Part shown: piece after piece, positions 28,699 to 37,091 of the stretch
How positions within the stretch are numbered: position 1 is the stretch's first letter
Layout of the letters: each line of letters starts with the position of its first letter
NCBI GenBank assembly: GCA_964493425.1
Contig: CAZBMW010000003.1
Location: forward strand, 1-64,000
DNA length: 64,000 bases
Direction of reading: 5' to 3'
Origin: CAYLMG01 sp964493425
Lineage (GTDB): Bacteria > Planctomycetota > Phycisphaerae > Sedimentisphaerales > Anaerobacaceae
Translations under genes and position numbers: made by a program
The notes under the pieces: model-generated
Database searches by the model: none
Told to the model about the DNA's origin: nothing
Seen by the model: the letters and a program-made list of their open reading frames with translations, nothing else

Positions 28699-29088
28699 AT
28701 GCCCGAAAGATGGAAAGATTGGCTTTCACAGGCAAAAAAGGATTTGAAACATTCGGAGAATGCCTGCGAAGACGGTGATTATGAGTGGTCATGTTTCAGT
28801 GCTCAGCAGGCGGCTGAAAAGGCGGTTAAGGCAGTTTATCTTAAAAATCACGGTGAGGGATGGGGACATTCGGTATTCGGACTGCTTAAGGCACTCGGTG
28901 AAAAAACAACTGTAGCAGAGGATATTCTTGAGATTGCGAAGAGTTTGGATAAACACTATATACCAACAAGGTATCCTAATGGTTTTGACAGCGGGGCCCC
29001 TGCTGATTACTACACGAAAAAAGAGGCTATGGAGGCAATAAGAAATGCCGGAGGAATCATCAAATTTTGTGAAAGTCTTCTTTGCTGA
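28699..29088 (+). CDS. HEPN domain protein (putative toxin of a HEPN/MNT pair)
   Basis: 129-residue all-helical HEPN protein of the COG2250 type: FSAQQAAEKAVKAVYLKNHG, GHSVFGLLKAL and DKHYIPTRYPNGFDSG. Partner MNT nucleotidyltransferases commonly modify HEPN toxins (HepT/MntA-like systems). I find no R-x4-6-H RNase motif here, so RNase activity is doubtful. The ATG at 28699 follows GGGAAAAGAG; the frame's TTG at 28684 is too early. The 3' end overlaps the MNT gene by 44 bases. It lies between two copies of the argC tail. Confidence 0.85.
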   Translation: MPERWKDWLSQAKKDLKHSENACEDGDYEWSCFSAQQAAEKAVKAVYLKNHGEGWGHSVFGLLKALGEKTTVAEDILEIAKSLDKHYIPTRYPNGFDSGAPADYYTKKEAMEAIRNAGGIIKFCESLLC

Positions 29089-29398
29089 TAAAGAAAAAGT
29101 TTTACGTCAGTTGAGAGATTATGTTTCGGATTTGAAGCGAAACAGGCCCAACGTTAAAAAGGCCGGGCTTTTCGGTTCTTTCGCTACTGACACTTATGGA
29201 CCTGCCAGTGATGTGGATTTACTTCTTGTTTTGAATCACAGCGATAAAAGGTTCGTAGACAGGATACCGGATTATATGCCGGATAATCTATCGGTCGGGT
29301 GCGATTGTTTTCCCTATACAGAAAGTGAAATTCAGAAAATGCAAAGGGAAAACAATCCTTGGATTTGTCATATACTCAAGGAAATAATCTGGCTTTGA
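29045..29398 (+). CDS. Minimal nucleotidyltransferase (MNT) partner of the HEPN protein
   Basis: 117 residues with the polymerase-beta-like signature GSFATDTYGPASDVDLLLV, a perfect GS-x10-DxD. In HepT/MntA-type pairs the MNT protein is the antitoxin and adenylylates the HEPN toxin. The start lies 44 bases inside the HEPN gene in another frame, giving tight coupling. The stop is 14 bases before the second argC tail. Confidence 0.87.
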   Translation: MPEESSNFVKVFFADKEKVLRQLRDYVSDLKRNRPNVKKAGLFGSFATDTYGPASDVDLLLVLNHSDKRFVDRIPDYMPDNLSVGCDCFPYTESEIQKMQRENNPWICHILKEIIWL

Positions 29399-29412
29399 GT
29401 GTTTGAGAAATA

Positions 29413-29463
29413 CAGAATATGAATATAATGTTCAGCCTGGAAGAATCGCTCGGCCTGGAATAA
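29413..29463 (+). repeat. Direct repeat, copy 2: orphan argC 3' end
   Basis: 51 bases, 49 identical to the argC tail, ending in the same TAA. The copy is not attached to any reading frame of its own. It closes the HEPN/MNT segment and suggests that the segment was inserted at the argC 3' end or that the end was duplicated. Confidence 0.9.
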
Positions 29464-29745
29464 TATAGCCAAAGAGAAATTTTTGATACTGATTAACACA
29501 GATTTACACAGATTTTTTTCAGACAGCCCAAAATTGGCTTTGTTTTCACGAAACGAACCCAATTTAAAACCCAATTATGTTAAAATAGGTAATCTCAGAC
29601 GGCCCAAACCAACCAGAAGCATTCTTCGTTTTTATTCTGTATTCTGTGTTCTGTGTCCTGTATTCTCTTTTGTGACAAATAACGGCTTCTGTTTCACCAA
29701 AATTTGCCGTAAAGTGGCGCGCAAAAATATTAAAAGGAAAAATCT
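29464..29745. repeat. Low-complexity spacer with TTCTGT-type imperfect repeats
   Basis: 282 bases without a gene. It holds two close ACACAGATTT units at about 29495-29514, a GCCCAAAATTGGC inverted repeat near 29526, and a run of imperfect TTCTGTAT/TTCTGTGT units at about 29632-29670. This is probably decayed or repeat-derived DNA next to the argC' fragment. Confidence 0.5.
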
Positions 29746-30558
29746 ATGGCTAAAGGAATTTTGAAGGTTGCGACGTGTCAATTTGCAGTAGGCAGCTCTG
29801 TCAGACGAAACGGCTCTCAGATATGTCGTTATATCGCTAAAGCGGCGAAGGCGAGAGCGGATATTGCACATTTCCCGGAATCGGCGCTTAGCGGTTACGG
29901 CGGGATAGATGTACCGAACTTTGTCGGTTACGACTGGGATTTGCTGCAAAGCAAAACTGAAAAGATTCAGCAGGCCGCATCTAAAAGCAAAATTTACGTT
30001 GTGTTCGGAAGCGCGCATAAAATAAACCGAACGGATAAACCACATCAGAGTCTGTACCTTATTAATCCCAAAGGGCAAATTCAGTGCAGGTACGATAAAC
30101 GTTTTTGTATAAAAGCGGAGCTGAAAAGATATACACCGGGCGACAGATTTGTTTACTTTACGATAAACGGCGTGAAATGCTCGCTGTTAATTTGTTTCGA
30201 TATTCGCTTTCCTGAAATTTATAGAGAGCTTTATAAAAGAGGCGTCAAATGTGTATTCCAGTCGTTTTATAATGCACATCAGAAAGGGCCAAGTGTACAT
30301 AGTGAGATTATGCGTCAGAGTATGCAGTGCCGTGCGGCGACAAATGCGTTCTGGGCCAGTATGAGTAATTCGAGCGGGTATTATTCGCCTTACCCATCGT
30401 GTTTTATCCAGCCGGATGGCGTGGTTGTAAAACAGCTGAAAAGAAATAAAGCGGGGATAATGATAAATGCCGTCAACCTTTCACAAAAATTTTATGACCC
30501 GATGGAAGGATTCCGGGAATTGGCAATGAAGGGGGTACTGAGTAATAGAACGGTGTAA
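29746..30558 (+). CDS. Carbon-nitrogen hydrolase (nitrilase superfamily)
   Basis: 270 residues with the Glu-Lys-Cys triad: FPESALSGYGG (Glu), CRYDKRFCIK (Lys) and LLICFDIRFPEIYREL (Cys). The family hydrolyses amides such as omega-amides, N-carbamoyl compounds or glutamine in NAD synthesis. Substrate is not readable and no neighbour suggests one. AAAAGG lies 10 bases before the ATG. Confidence 0.88.
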   Translation: MAKGILKVATCQFAVGSSVRRNGSQICRYIAKAAKARADIAHFPESALSGYGGIDVPNFVGYDWDLLQSKTEKIQQAASKSKIYVVFGSAHKINRTDKPHQSLYLINPKGQIQCRYDKRFCIKAELKRYTPGDRFVYFTINGVKCSLLICFDIRFPEIYRELYKRGVKCVFQSFYNAHQKGPSVHSEIMRQSMQCRAATNAFWASMSNSSGYYSPYPSCFIQPDGVVVKQLKRNKAGIMINAVNLSQKFYDPMEGFRELAMKGVLSNRTV

Positions 30559-30641
30559 ATAATCAACATGGCTATATAAGTTTTTGGTCGGTGTTTTTGT
30601 TCTGTACTAAATACAATCACCGGAAAAATTCGCGCAAAAAA

Positions 30642-30699
30642 AGCCCCTGACAAAGCGAAGTCGGTTAAACGGCCCGCTTTGAAGGGGCTATAATCTTTT
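30642..30699. terminator. Bidirectional rho-independent terminator
   Basis: Two-part stem: AGCCCCT (30642-30648) with AGGGGCT (30683-30689), and AAAGCG (30652-30657) with CGCTTT (30675-30680). T-rich sequence (ATAATCTTTTT) follows on the plus strand, and an A-run precedes it, which serves the minus strand. It separates the convergent nitrilase and PEP-CTERM genes. Confidence 0.8.
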
Positions 30700-30720
30700 T
30701 CTGGTTAATCACTTAGCGGA

Positions 30721-31437
30721 TTAAGAGCGCTTCCTTCGAAGCAGCAGTCCACCAAGTCCCAGTAAAGCAATTGTTGCCGGTTCCGGAATAATCTCCAGGT
30801 TGTCCAATGTGCCTACCGTACCGACAGCACGCATATCGGAATATAAGCCGATTGCAGTGCCGATGGCCGAATTGGCAAACGTATGAGAGCCTAAGAGAGT
30901 CTTGACGCCGAGCGAGTCATAATATCCAGCCTCGAATGATGTTGCTGAAATCCGCTCAATGTAGAGGGCTTGGATTGCCGGAAGACCTTGAGCTTGAGCT
31001 AAAGTCAGACCTGATTCGCCATCAAATCCGCTTACACACGGGTGGCCTCCATCGCCTCGAACAAAGGAAATGTAGTAGTCTGACCGCGGCCCACCCGGGG
31101 TCGGATTCTTGGTTGCTGCGACGGCAATTCCAAGGTCCTGACTTAGACCGGACCCATAGCCTGTTGCATCAATTTTTAGTTCCTCGCCTACAGCCAGGCT
31201 GTAGTCCTCACGAAGGGCCATTGCCTGCTCTATTCCAGGGTAGACACCCAAGTCTGCCTGTACTGCAAAACTCGCATTTGAAAAGACTGTGTCATAAGTT
31301 GCACCTGGGTCAGTAGTCTCCAAAATAACCGTCTGGGTATACTCGAGCATGGTACCATCATCAAAGTTATCGATGATACCAGCCTGAGCGACCGAAACCA
31401 ACAAGCATACCATTAAAAATGTGCTAATTTTCTTCAT
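30721..31437 (-). CDS. PEP-CTERM sorted secreted protein
   Basis: 238 residues with a signal peptide (MKKISTFLMVCLLVSVAQA) and the C-terminal sorting tag IPEPATIALLGLGGLLLRRK (PEP, hydrophobic helix, basic end). Such proteins are processed by an exosortase and end up on the cell surface. The middle part looks like a beta-sandwich (DNFDDGTM near the start; LDNLEIIPEP near the tag) with no known enzyme motif. GAGGAG precedes the ATG at 31437, so I dropped the six-residue TTG extension. No exosortase gene is in the window. Confidence 0.88.
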   Translation of the reverse strand: MKKISTFLMVCLLVSVAQAGIIDNFDDGTMLEYTQTVILETTDPGATYDTVFSNASFAVQADLGVYPGIEQAMALREDYSLAVGEELKIDATGYGSGLSQDLGIAVAATKNPTPGGPRSDYYISFVRGDGGHPCVSGFDGESGLTLAQAQGLPAIQALYIERISATSFEAGYYDSLGVKTLLGSHTFANSAIGTAIGLYSDMRAVGTVGTLDNLEIIPEPATIALLGLGGLLLRRKRS

Positions 31438-31455
31438 TTTACTCTCCTCTAACAA

Positions 31456-31780
31456 TCTTCTTCTTTATTTCACTGCCTATTCAAAGACAGAGAAATAGAA
31501 ACTTAGTACCTACATCATGGCGACGTGTGTGGATCCATCTGAAAATAAATCAGACGGTCGTCACTATAATGACTAAATTTGTCTTTAAATATTCTTGGAA
31601 TATCAAGCTTACCCTTCTCCTTACGGCAGGCTTGTCAGTACCCTCAAATTAGCCTAAATTGTATATATATGATTCTAACAAATATTCTATTTTCTTGTCA
31701 AGAGAAATTTTATTTGGTCTTGAATTTCCATAAGCCTTTATTTAACAAGGGCTTGTATTACTTTGAAACGTGAGGTTTGA
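31456..31780. other. Intergenic region between PEP-CTERM and GH127 genes
   Basis: About 325 AT-rich bases with short palindromes: CTTGTCAAG near 31694, GTCACTATAATGAC near 31560 and TCTGA/TCAGA near 31538-31554. On the minus strand a TTGACA at about 31700 with TAGAAT 18 bases further on could be the PEP-CTERM promoter. I see no gene. Confidence 0.35.
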
Positions 31781-31972
31781 ATGGAATCGATAAGCGGTCA
31801 AGAACTTTTCATATTTCGGGAAAAGACAGTACACGAAGGGGGCTCTAAGGCGTATAATAATCAAAGTTTTCTGGTAACAGTTTGGGACCCGCCAAACGCG
31901 AAAGATTATGTTTGGCAAACCCCTTCAATTTGCCCCGATGGGGAGGGCAAAATTATTTTTATTTCAGGATAA
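31781..31972 (+). CDS. Small ORF of 63 residues before GH127 (doubtful)
   Basis: The ATG at 31781 has GAGG five bases upstream, and the frame ends 11 bases before the GH127 start, overlapping its ribosome-binding region. The product (contains KAYNNQSFLVTVWDPPN) matches no family I recognise. It may be a leader ORF coupled to GH127, a remnant of a larger gene, or chance. Confidence 0.3.
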   Translation: MESISGQELFIFREKTVHEGGSKAYNNQSFLVTVWDPPNAKDYVWQTPSICPDGEGKIIFISG

Positions 31973-31983
31973 GGAGATTATCG

Positions 31984-34806
31984 ATGAAAGCAAAATCAAC
32001 GCTTTTTTCAATGCGGCTTCTATTTATTATCATAGCTACCGGTCTTTTCGGTACGAAAAATTCAACTGTTCAGGCTGCTTTGCCTGGGCAGGAAAAAAAC
32101 GATGCTAAAACTGCAGCTATAAACCTTGCAGTCGTTGCTAGGCCTTCGGCTTCGTATGTATCAGGTGATACGAGCGTGGATGCGCTTAATGACGAAATTG
32201 AACCGAGAAACTCGCGTGACAGAAGGCTGGGCTCATACGGTAACTGGCCCAGAAGAGGGACACAATGGGTTCAGTATGAATGGAGCCAGCCGATAAGCAC
32301 CAACAAAATCGATGTTTACTGGTGGGATGACAGACGAGGGGTACATTTGCCAGAGGCGAGTCGGGTATTGTACTGGGATGGTGAGTCTTTTGTGTCTGTG
32401 AAAAATCCGTCCGGTCTTGGGGTAGAGGGAGATAAGTATAACACGACGACTTTTGATGAAGTAACAACATCAAGGCTCCGATTGGAGGTAGATTCCGACG
32501 GCGAGTACTCGACAGGCATCCTCGAATGGAAGGTGTATGACTCAGGAAAATCGCCTGACTTTCCGCCGGAGGTGACGGCTGGTATAGACAGGGTAGTTGT
32601 TGCTGGCGGCAAGACCTACCTCAGAGGCGAGATAAAAACACTGGCAGGCAGAGGCCGGGAATCAATGAAAGCTACCTGGGGCAAAGAATCCGGGCCGGGT
32701 CAGGTTACTTTCGAGAACGTCGGTTCGCCGGTAACGACGGCGGAATTCTCTAAAGAAGGCGATTATGTTCTTAAATTGACGGCAGGTATGGGAACGTTGA
32801 GTTCATCGTCGACCTTGGCAGTTAAGGTAATTGGGCCAGCACCGAAAAGCCACCTTAATCTTGTCGATACGAAAAATTACAAAATCGACAGTCCTCTTTG
32901 GAATCAAAGGGCGAAGGCGCTAATAGTGAACTGGATACCGCACTGCATAGATAAGATTAACGACCCGAACCTGCGGGAAGGCGGAATGAATAATATCATC
33001 GATGCGGCTAATAAATTGGCCGGTAAGCCTCATGGAAGGCACCGGGGCTATGTGTTCTCAAATGCCTGGGTGCTCAATACGATTGAATCGATGTGTGTTG
33101 CACTGATGGTTGACCCGAAGGGCGATGAACAGATAATAAGAGCCCAGGAGAAAATGAAAGCGACGCTGGAAGACTGGATTCCCAAGATTCTGGCGGCACA
33201 GGAACCCGACGGCTATTTTCAGACGGCTTTTACGTTGCCGCGGCAACGTGCTCGCAGTGATGCGCCTCTTGAACACTGGACAGGAAGAGGCGACCATGAG
33301 GGCTATGTGGCCGGTTATTTTCTTGAGGCGGGCATCGCGCATTATTTGTTGACAAACGGCAAGGACCTTCGGTTGTACAATGCAGCCAAGAAACTTGCAG
33401 ATTGCTGGGATAATAACATCGGTCCTGCTCCAAAGAAGCAATGGTACGATGGTCACCAGGCGATGGAGATTGCCCTGGTGCGGTTTGGCCGGTTTGTCAA
33501 TAAGGTGGAAGGTAAAGGAAAAGGTGACAAGTACATCAAGTTGGCCAAGTTTCTGCTGGATTGCCGCAAGGACGGCAGCGAATATGACCAGAGTCATCTG
33601 CCGGTCATCCAGCAGTATGAGGCGGTCGGGCACGCCGTGCGTGCTTCGTATTCCTATGCGGGTATGGCCGACGTGGCGATGGAAACCGGTGATATCGGCT
33701 ATACGAGCGCTACTATGTCACTTTGGGATAACATCGTCAACAAGAAGTACTATGTAACCGGCGGAATCGGTAGCGGCGAGAGTTCTGAGGGCTTCGGCCC
33801 GAACTACTCGCTGCGGAACAATGCTTACTGTGAGTCCTGCTCGAGCTGCGGTGAAATCTTTTTCCAGCACAAGCTGAATATGATTTATCACGATGCAAAG
33901 TATGCTGACCTTTATGAAGAAACGCTTTACAATGCTTTGCTTGGCTCAATTGACATGGAGGGTAAGAATTATTACTACCAGAATCCGTTAGTTTCGAGCC
34001 GCCCGCGCTACGACTGGCACGTATGCCCGTGCTGCGTGGGTAATATTCCGAGAGTGCTGCTGGCACTGCCGACCTGGATGTATGTCAAGAGCGATGACGG
34101 TATTTTTGTAAATTTATTTATCGGCAGCACTCTGACGGTGGAAGATGTGGCCGATACTGATGTCGAGATGGTTCAGGTCACCGATTATCCGTGGAGCGGC
34201 AAAGTTGCTATTACCGTCAATCCAAAGGCCGAGAAAAAGTTCAGCGTCAATATCCGTGTACCAAACCGTGATGTCAGCGAGCTGTATACGGCTAAGCCGG
34301 ATGCCGACGGGATTACTTCAATTTCTGTTAACGGCTCTGTAATTACACCCAAGATTGAAAAAGGTTATGCTATGATCGAGCGAACCTGGAAAGCCGGCGA
34401 TAAAATAGAACTTGTTCTTCCGATGAAGGTGCAAAGGGTTAAAGCCGACGATAAAATCGAAGCCGACCGGGGCAGGGTGGCCCTGCGATATGGTCCACTC
34501 ATTTACAATGTCGAGCGAGTTGATAATAATGATATAAGCGATAAAGTCCTCAAACCGGATTCTGATTTAACAACCGAGTGGAAAGGCGAGCTTCTGCAGG
34601 GCGTTATGGTGATTAAGGGAAGCTGGGCTGACGGAACGCCTATGACGGCGATACCCAATTACGCCCGGAATAATCGCGATGACGCAGCTTCCCGTGGTTC
34701 CGGTCAGTTTGGCGGACCGGGTGCGACTGGAAGCGGCGATGAGGGTGGCTCCCGCAGACGCCGTTCCCGTTCACCCACTTCTATCGTGTGGATAAAGGAC
34801 CAATAA
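31984..34806 (+). CDS. Secreted GH127-family beta-L-arabinofuranosidase-like enzyme
   Basis: 940 residues. After a signal peptide (FSMRLLFIIIATGLFG) comes a discoidin-like domain of ~140 residues (GTQWVQYEWSQPISTNKI, then LRLEVDSDGEYSTGILEWKV) and an Ig/PKD-like domain (~200-300). The (alpha/alpha)6 catalytic domain has HLPVIQQYEAVGHAVRA, ESCSSCGEIFFQHKLNM and CPCCVGNIPR; in this family a Glu and three Cys bind zinc and one Cys is the nucleophile. A beta-sandwich and an Arg/Ser/Gly-rich tail (GGSRRRRSRSP) end it. AAGGAG decides the ATG at 31984. The likely target is arabinose side chains of plant or algal polymers. Confidence 0.88.
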   Translation: MKAKSTLFSMRLLFIIIATGLFGTKNSTVQAALPGQEKNDAKTAAINLAVVARPSASYVSGDTSVDALNDEIEPRNSRDRRLGSYGNWPRRGTQWVQYEWSQPISTNKIDVYWWDDRRGVHLPEASRVLYWDGESFVSVKNPSGLGVEGDKYNTTTFDEVTTSRLRLEVDSDGEYSTGILEWKVYDSGKSPDFPPEVTAGIDRVVVAGGKTYLRGEIKTLAGRGRESMKATWGKESGPGQVTFENVGSPVTTAEFSKEGDYVLKLTAGMGTLSSSSTLAVKVIGPAPKSHLNLVDTKNYKIDSPLWNQRAKALIVNWIPHCIDKINDPNLREGGMNNIIDAANKLAGKPHGRHRGYVFSNAWVLNTIESMCVALMVDPKGDEQIIRAQEKMKATLEDWIPKILAAQEPDGYFQTAFTLPRQRARSDAPLEHWTGRGDHEGYVAGYFLEAGIAHYLLTNGKDLRLYNAAKKLADCWDNNIGPAPKKQWYDGHQAMEIALVRFGRFVNKVEGKGKGDKYIKLAKFLLDCRKDGSEYDQSHLPVIQQYEAVGHAVRASYSYAGMADVAMETGDIGYTSATMSLWDNIVNKKYYVTGGIGSGESSEGFGPNYSLRNNAYCESCSSCGEIFFQHKLNMIYHDAKYADLYEETLYNALLGSIDMEGKNYYYQNPLVSSRPRYDWHVCPCCVGNIPRVLLALPTWMYVKSDDGIFVNLFIGSTLTVEDVADTDVEMVQVTDYPWSGKVAITVNPKAEKKFSVNIRVPNRDVSELYTAKPDADGITSISVNGSVITPKIEKGYAMIERTWKAGDKIELVLPMKVQRVKADDKIEADRGRVALRYGPLIYNVERVDNNDISDKVLKPDSDLTTEWKGELLQGVMVIKGSWADGTPMTAIPNYARNNRDDAASRGSGQFGGPGATGSGDEGGSRRRRSRSPTSIVWIKDQ

Positions 34807-34851
34807 CAGCAGTGTCGTTTTGCTTTTGTATTTGGGGAGAGTAGTAAATGC

Positions 34852-34888
34852 GGTTCGAGCCGGCCGTTTAATCAGGTTAGCTCGAATC
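34852..34888 (+). terminator. Possible terminator after GH127
   Basis: GGTTCGAGC (34852-34860) pairs with GCTCGAATC (34880-34888) over nine positions with one G-U. The loop has 19 bases and GCCTTGTTTTC follows. The long loop and interrupted T-run make it weak. Confidence 0.35.
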
Positions 34889-34941
34889 GCCTTGTTTTCT
34901 TTGAAGTTTAGAAAAATGCGAAAGACGAAAAGGAGACGGAT

Positions 34942-35376
34942 ATGTGTGACAGAGCCAAACTTGCGATTGAAAAATTTTCAAATGGTTTCAACTGCAGCCA
35001 GGCTGTATTGAGTGTATTTGCCGAAGATTTGACCTTGAGTGAGGAAACAGCTATAAGCATCGCAAGCGGATTCGGCGGTGGAGCAAGGAACAGCCAGCTT
35101 TGCGGAGCAGTTACGGGAGCGATTATGATTTTAGGGTTGAAATATTACGATACCAGACAGGGGCCTGCAAATGCCAAGCAGCCGGTTTATAAGAAGGTTA
35201 TTGAATTTACGGATAAATTCAAAGCCAAGAACGGCTCGATTGTCTGCAAAGAGCTTTTAGGCTGTGATATAAGTACACCTGAAGGGGAGAAAAAATTTGA
35301 GAATGAGGATTTACATAACAAAGTTTGCTGCGGCCTTGTATCGGATGCAGTCGAAATAGTTGAAAAAATAATATGA
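34942..35376 (+). CDS. C_GCAxxG_C_C family putative redox protein
   Basis: 144 residues with the family's spaced cysteines: GFNCSQAVLSVF, SQLCGAVTGAIMILGL (G-C-A-x-x-G variant), IVCKELLGCDIS and KVCCGLVSDAVEIVEKI. The family is thought to bind metal or act in thiol redox chemistry. A strong AAAGGAGA precedes the ATG. The lipoprotein gene follows immediately. Confidence 0.85.
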   Translation: MCDRAKLAIEKFSNGFNCSQAVLSVFAEDLTLSEETAISIASGFGGGARNSQLCGAVTGAIMILGLKYYDTRQGPANAKQPVYKKVIEFTDKFKAKNGSIVCKELLGCDISTPEGEKKFENEDLHNKVCCGLVSDAVEIVEKII

Positions 35377-35384
35377 GGATACAA

Positions 35385-36065
35385 ATGAAAAAGTTATTTA
35401 TCATACTGCTCATTGTGATGGTAAGCATGGCTTCATGTGCTAAAATGCAGCAGAAAGAAATGGTAAAAGAGAGTGGAACACCCTCATTTCAGCCGAAACC
35501 TCTTGATGACGAATGGAGCAGGTGGCTTGTCGGCGAATGGAAAGTCGTTTCGGGCGAGTCAGATTTTCTTGGTGACGAGCCGGGAAAAGCGGAGAAGATC
35601 GATGTAAACGAGGCAGGGACAGGCGGCTTTATAATAGAGTTTGGTTTGAATGGGCAGTTTTTAGTTTGGGAGAGTTGGGCCGAGGGCGAGATGACTGATG
35701 AGCAAAAGAAGCAGCTTAAGGAGGCGCTTAAAGGGACGACAAACGCTTCTGATGAAGATCTGGAAAGATTTGTGAGTATGCCTTACAAGTCGCTGCTAAT
35801 TCAAACTATCGACCCAAAAACCGGCGAAAGGATTGGGTATCTCTTTGATAGCCAACGTTGTATCGCCACAGGCATCGGCAGGTTGGAAGGAAACAAAGAA
35901 ATCATGGAATGGCAGTGGTCTTTGACCGGACAGGGGGTTAGGAGTGTAGGCGTCATTGAAAAAATCAACGACAATAAGTTTACCGTGCAATTCATATATA
36001 CTCTGCCCGACGGCAGGAAAATGGAAGAGAAAATAGAAATGACCCGGAAAATAAAGAAACCTTAA
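35385..36065 (+). CDS. Lipoprotein of unknown function (lipocalin-like size)
   Basis: 226 residues beginning with a lipoprotein signal (MKKLFIILLIVMVSMASC). The mature part is beta-rich (WSRWLVGEWKVVSGESDFLG, then EIMEWQWSLTGQGVRSVGVI, then LPDGRKMEEKIEMTRK), resembling small secreted domains such as DUF1579. GAGG lies 6 bases before the ATG at 35385; the ATG four codons earlier overlaps the previous stop. A diverged copy of its last ~52 codons lies at 36933-37091 beyond the next gene. Confidence 0.75.
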   Translation: MKKLFIILLIVMVSMASCAKMQQKEMVKESGTPSFQPKPLDDEWSRWLVGEWKVVSGESDFLGDEPGKAEKIDVNEAGTGGFIIEFGLNGQFLVWESWAEGEMTDEQKKQLKEALKGTTNASDEDLERFVSMPYKSLLIQTIDPKTGERIGYLFDSQRCIATGIGRLEGNKEIMEWQWSLTGQGVRSVGVIEKINDNKFTVQFIYTLPDGRKMEEKIEMTRKIKKP

Positions 36066-36117
36066 AATTGTAAATTGTATATTTAATGAAGATGGAAGTA
36101 GGACTGAGGACAAGTTT

Positions 36118-36930
36118 ATGAAGACATCTAACAAAGCCAAGGCAAAAGTCCAGATAATCGAGATGACACCGAAGGACGCGGGAAAGATGCCATTATGTGG
36201 GCATAAAGATCCGAGCAAAAAGAGCTATCAGCACAAGTTCCAGTGGATAAAGAAACGCATGTCCGAAGGATTAAAGGTGAAGATGCTTAGTACACCAAAC
36301 GATGGTCTTGCAGGGTATATCGAGTACGTACCAGGTGAACGTGCATGGAGGGCCGTGAACTCTGAGAATTACATGTTCATACACTGCATATACATGCAAG
36401 CGAGGTGTAAGGGCAGAGGTTATGGCACACTCCTTGTAGAGGATTGTGTAAAGGATGCCAAGAAGGCAAATATGAATGGTGTGGCAGTTGTAACACGTGA
36501 GGGTACTTTCATGGTTGGAAAGGAATTATTCCTTAAGAACGGATTCGAGGAGGTTGAGAAGGCACTTCCAGATTTTTCTTTGCTTGTGAAGAAATTTAAG
36601 AAATCTGCACCAACACCGAGCTTTAAGGGGCAGTGGGATAAGAAGCGAAAGAAATTCGGTAAGGGCCTCACGATTATAACCTCTGGCCAATGCCCTCATA
36701 ACTTAAAAATGGTTAACGATATTGTTGAGATTGCAAGAAATAGATACGGAATAGAACCAAGAATAGTAGAGTATAGAAGTTACAGGCAGGCCCAGAACGC
36801 ACCGTGGCCTTATGCTGTAGCCGGCCTGCTGTACGATGGCAAACTCGTTGCTGACCATACCATAAGTGGTCGGAGATTTCAGAATATCATGGAGAAAGAG
36901 GTAGGAATGAATGCCAAGACGGGATGCTGA
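36118..36930 (+). CDS. GNAT acetyltransferase with YoaP-like C-terminal domain
   Basis: 270 residues. The GNAT domain (~10-160) carries the acetyl-CoA loop CKGRGYGTLLVEDCVKDA. The C-terminal thioredoxin-like YoaP-type domain (~190-270) has TIITSGQCPHNLKMVNDIVE, PWPYAVAGLLYDGKLVADH and GRRFQNIMEKE. The substrate is unknown. Codon use (many AAG, GAG and GGT) differs from the lipoprotein before it, hinting at transfer. It ends directly before a partial repeat of that lipoprotein gene. Confidence 0.8.
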   Translation: MKTSNKAKAKVQIIEMTPKDAGKMPLCGHKDPSKKSYQHKFQWIKKRMSEGLKVKMLSTPNDGLAGYIEYVPGERAWRAVNSENYMFIHCIYMQARCKGRGYGTLLVEDCVKDAKKANMNGVAVVTREGTFMVGKELFLKNGFEEVEKALPDFSLLVKKFKKSAPTPSFKGQWDKKRKKFGKGLTIITSGQCPHNLKMVNDIVEIARNRYGIEPRIVEYRSYRQAQNAPWPYAVAGLLYDGKLVADHTISGRRFQNIMEKEVGMNAKTGC

Positions 36931-36932
36931 TA

Positions 36933-37091
36933 ATCGTAGAATGGGAATGGTCCGGGACCGGCCAGGGGGCTAGGAGTGTAAGCATCATAGAAAGAATCAA
37001 CGACAATAAGTTTACCTATAATCACAAATACATCTTGCCGGACGGCAGAAAAATGGAAGAGAAAATAGAAATGACCCGGATAGTGAACTGA
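36933..37091 (+). pseudogene. Orphan 3' fragment of a lipoprotein paralogue
   Basis: 159 bases that align without gaps to 35901-36059 at an offset of 1032. 30 of 52 codons are identical, in patches; the conserved INDNKFT and LPDGRKMEEKIEMTR blocks are kept and the frame ends in TGA. No start or 5' part remains. Similarity begins three bases after the GNAT-YoaP stop. Confidence 0.85.

Noticed and set aside
34845..34892. tRNA-like T-arm (GGTTCGAGCC)
   Set aside because: The flanking bases do not form a five-pair T stem, and no anticodon arm or acceptor stem fits; better read as a weak terminator.
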